A stretch of 8,743 nucleotides of DNA, from assembly GCA_039923455.1 (NCBI GenBank), contig JBDTCS010000342.1:1-8743 (forward strand). Direction: 5' to 3'. Positions 7,466 through 8,743 of the stretch are shown piece by piece. Under the pieces are notes generated by a model that saw only the letters and a program-made list of their open reading frames with translations, was not told the origin of the DNA and made no database searches. This DNA is from JBDTCS01 sp039923455 (lineage in GTDB: Bacteria > Bacteroidota > Ignavibacteria > Palsa-1295). Each line of letters begins with the position of its first letter. Position 1 is the stretch's first letter. A program made the translations under genes and the position numbers.

Positions 7466-7484
7466 AGGCCCGTAAGGGCCTTTT
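7466..7484 (+). terminator. Rho-independent terminator after the T9SS protein gene
   Basis: AGGCCC (7466-7471) pairs with GGGCCT (7476-7481) around GTAA, a GNRA-type tetraloop, and is followed by TTTT (7481-7484). It lies 40 bases after the stop codon of the 4577-7426 gene. The U-tract is short (four), so termination may be partial. Confidence 0.65.
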
Positions 7485-7638
7485 CGAGAAGATTCCGGGC
7501 TATACCGCAATGCGTACAAGCGGGGGCTTCGTTTCCATCCAGATTCGGCGAGATTTTTTGGCCCTGATATGAACTATTTCGACGTTTAGGGCATTTCAAG
7601 CCCGTCACTTCATAACCCCTTTGGGACTTGTGATTTGG

Positions 7639-7672
7639 AAAAGCGCGTTGCAGACTTGCAGGCGCTTTTTTT
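7639..7672 (+). terminator. Terminator-like hairpin in the rplU upstream region (possible attenuator)
   Basis: AAAAGCGC (7639-7646) pairs with GCGCTTTT (7662-7669), and within it TGCA (7649-7652) can pair with TGCA (7657-7660). Seven Ts follow the GC arm (7666-7672). This is a textbook intrinsic terminator shape 72 bases before the rplU start. It could be a backup terminator for the upstream gene, the end of a small RNA, or an attenuator inside the rplU leader. Confidence 0.65.
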
Positions 7673-7681
7673 AGCCGATTG

Positions 7682-7703
7682 GGCGAAAGAGAGTGTTTTC
7701 GCC
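7682..7703 (+). promoter_or_regulatory. Hairpin in the rplU 5' untranslated region
   Basis: GGCGAAA (7682-7688) pairs with TTTCGCC (7697-7703) across an 8-nt loop. It ends 27 bases before the Shine-Dalgarno GAGGA (7731-7735). Its place between the terminator-like hairpin and the ribosome site fits a ribosomal-protein autoregulatory leader, but this is inferred from position only. Confidence 0.4.
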
Positions 7704-7743
7704 GTAATTCAGAGTTTTTCATCACTTTTAGAGGACAAACGCG

Positions 7744-8052
7744 ATGTTCGCGATCGTTGAAATTTCCGGCGAGCAGATCAAGATCGATGGTACCATGAAG
7801 ACAATTCGTGTACCGTTTATGACAAAGGCCGAGATCGGTCAGGCTGTCAAGATCGATAATGTGCTCCTGACATGTGCCGATTCCGGCAAAGTGAGCCTTG
7901 GTGGCAAAGCGAAGATCAGCGCGACCGTCGCAGGTTTTACTCGCGGCGAAAAGCTTATCGTATTTAAGAAGAAGCGTCGTAAAGGGTACCGCGTGAAAAA
8001 CGGTCACCAACAGCGCTACACTGAGCTGAGCATCGACAAGTTCGAGCTTTAA
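7744..8052 (+). CDS. rplU: 50S ribosomal protein L21
   Basis: The 102-residue product is a standard-length bacterial L21, a 23S rRNA-binding protein of the large ribosomal subunit. The N-terminus MFAIVEISGEQIKID matches the family start (MYAIVxxGGKQxxV), and the C-terminal RNA-binding block VFKKKRRKGYRVKNGHQQ is the family signature and reads like Bacteroidota L21. The ATG is supported by GAGGA at 7731-7735 with an 8-base spacer. It is followed 72 bases later by rpmA, the usual bacterial partner. Control is probably exerted through the structured upstream region. Confidence 0.98.
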   Translation: MFAIVEISGEQIKIDGTMKTIRVPFMTKAEIGQAVKIDNVLLTCADSGKVSLGGKAKISATVAGFTRGEKLIVFKKKRRKGYRVKNGHQQRYTELSIDKFEL

Positions 8053-8124
8053 GCCAACGCACTAATTTTTACAAGCTACCACGAGGCGGCTAAGGCTTTC
8101 AAAGTTTTTTAAGCATAACAAGTT

Positions 8125-8394
8125 ATGGCTCATAAAAAAGGAATGGGATCGACGCGCAACGGGCGCGATTCCAATGCACAGCGATTAGGTGTGAAGAAGT
8201 ACGGCGGCGAGTTTGTCCGCTCAGGAAATATTCTCGTGCGTCAGCGCGGTACGAAGTTTCATCCGGGTGAGAACGTCATGCGTGCGAAGGACGACACGTT
8301 GTTTGCAGTAAGTGATGGCATCGTGAAGTTCGAGCGTTTTCGTCTCGATCGTCAGCGTATCAGCGTCTATCCTAAGCAGACGGTTACAGCCTAA
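8125..8394 (+). CDS. rpmA: 50S ribosomal protein L27
   Basis: The 89-residue product begins MAHKKGMGSTRNGRDS and contains GNILVRQRGTKFHPG, the L27 signature. L27 sits near the peptidyl-transferase centre, where its flexible N-terminal tail approaches the P-site tRNA. The tail starts directly with AHKK after Met, so no Firmicutes-type N-terminal extension needing proteolytic removal is present. Position 7 is Met where many L27s have Gly or Ala. The C-terminus (QTVTA) is slightly extended. No Shine-Dalgarno is visible before the ATG (AAGCATAACAAGTT precedes it), which is common in Bacteroidota. It is probably co-transcribed with rplU, since no terminator is seen in the 72-base gap. Confidence 0.98.
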   Translation: MAHKKGMGSTRNGRDSNAQRLGVKKYGGEFVRSGNILVRQRGTKFHPGENVMRAKDDTLFAVSDGIVKFERFRLDRQRISVYPKQTVTA

Positions 8395-8418
8395 AATAAG
8401 CTTCTCAGCTTTTATAAC

Positions 8419-8450
8419 AAACGGGGTGGTGCTTTGCACCGCCCCGTTTT
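8419..8450. terminator. Strong bidirectional terminator between rpmA and the convergent gene
   Basis: Positions 8419-8432 (AAACGGGG, then TGGTGC) pair with 8436-8449 (GCACCG, then CCCCGTTT) around a TTT loop. This is a 14-bp stem with one U-G wobble. On the plus strand it ends in TTTT (8447-8450) for rpmA; on the minus strand the A-rich 5' arm gives a GTTTGTTAT tail for the convergent gene. A looser outer pairing, CAGCTT (8406-8411) with AAGCTG further out (near 8456-8461), brackets it. Confidence 0.9.
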
Positions 8451-8477
8451 GCGTTAAGCTGTTTTTCTGAGGTGATT

Positions 8478-8743
8478 TTATTCGTTGGTCTCTACCTCGC
8501 TACCAACGCGCTTCTCTCCGAGCTTTATCCAGATCTTTTCTGCATCCGGAATCTGCGCGGCATAAAGACTATTCACAATATCCTCTACATATTCCTCTGA
8601 GCGCATTCCGACAAGCACCGTAGAAACACCCGGGATACTGCGAATCAGCGTTACTGCTTTTTGCGAAAGCGAGAGCGGTGCGAATTCTTCCGGAATAAAA
8701 TGATCGAGCACTTCATGAATCGCAAAGGACCGGTTATAGGCTT
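8478..8743 (-). CDS. Aldo/keto reductase-like protein, C-terminal part (5' end outside window)
   Basis: Reading the minus strand from the window edge, the frame is open through AYNRSFAIHEV and ends at TAA (complement of 8478-8480), giving 88 visible residues. A GTG at 8711 is in frame, but coding sequence continues upstream of it, so the gene is cut by the window. The segment LSLSQKAVTLIRSIPGVSTVLVG followed by MRSEEYVEDIV is typical of the C-terminal end of aldo/keto reductases: the last barrel strand and the Gly-Met-Arg stretch that binds the NADP phosphate. In this family the enzyme reduces carbonyls with NAD(P)H in the cytosol. The catalytic Asp-Tyr-Lys-His residues lie in the missing part, so activity cannot be judged. 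It converges on rpmA and shares the terminator at 8419-8450. Confidence 0.85.
   Translation of the reverse strand, partial: AYNRSFAIHEVLDHFIPEEFAPLSLSQKAVTLIRSIPGVSTVLVGMRSEEYVEDIVNSLYAAQIPDAEKIWIKLGEKRVGSEVETNE

Larger units (their letters stand above)
7427..7743 (+). other. 317-bp non-coding stretch before rplU with several hairpins
   Basis: No gene of believable length or content lies here. In order it contains a terminator after the T9SS gene (7466-7484), a region with competing pairings (AGGGC at 7588-7592 can pair either with GCCCT at 7561-7565 or, through GGGC, with GCCC at 7600-7603), a second terminator-like hairpin (7639-7672) and a small hairpin (7682-7703) just upstream of the rplU Shine-Dalgarno. 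I found no convincing TAnnTTTG promoter in it, so where the rplU transcript begins is undecided. Confidence 0.6.

Overview
The window looks like chromosomal DNA of a Bacteroidota/Chlorobi-type (FCB group) bacterium. The evidence is a secreted protein ending in a type IX secretion (Por) sorting domain, ribosomal protein L21 with the Bacteroidota-like KKKRRKGYR block, L27 with the plain MAHKK start (no Firmicutes-type N-terminal extension), a promoter candidate matching the Bacteroidota TAnnTTTG element exactly, and one conserved gene (rpmA) with no visible Shine-Dalgarno. The mix of propeller repeats, 'choice-of-anchor'-type Ig repeats and T9SS tails fits lineages such as Kapabacteria or Ignavibacteria. 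That placement is inference; no search was run.

Layout: (1) bases 1-687 are the 3' end of a gene that starts upstream, for an uncharacterised protein with a recognisable PFVRLAL...QP / ADFxQLTPDR block. (2) 765-2834 encodes an exported protein with an Ig/Fn3-like N-terminal half and seven tandem repeats of about 50 residues, very likely a seven-bladed beta-propeller. (3) 2911-4209 encodes a polytopic inner-membrane protein of GT-C-glycosyltransferase-like appearance. (4) 4210-4576 is non-coding and holds a promoter candidate and a structured leader whose last stem pairs with the Shine-Dalgarno of the next gene. (5) 4577-7426 encodes a 949-residue exported protein with five Ig-like repeats, a cohesin-like region and a T9SS sorting domain. 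(6) 7427-7743 is non-coding with two terminator-like hairpins and a further hairpin before rplU. (7) 7744-8394 is the rplU-rpmA ribosomal protein operon, closed by a strong hairpin at 8419-8450. (8) On the minus strand, 8478 to the window end is the C-terminal part of an aldo/keto reductase-like protein, convergent with rpmA and sharing that terminator.

No phage, insertion sequence, CRISPR, tRNA or rRNA is visible. The genes do not form one obvious pathway: an envelope/secretion block (two exported proteins and a membrane protein) adjoins a housekeeping ribosomal operon. The least explained parts are the two non-coding stretches: the leader with a sequestered ribosome-binding site before the T9SS protein, and the terminator-bearing rplU leader, which could be a lineage-specific ribosomal-protein regulatory RNA or could contain a small RNA.
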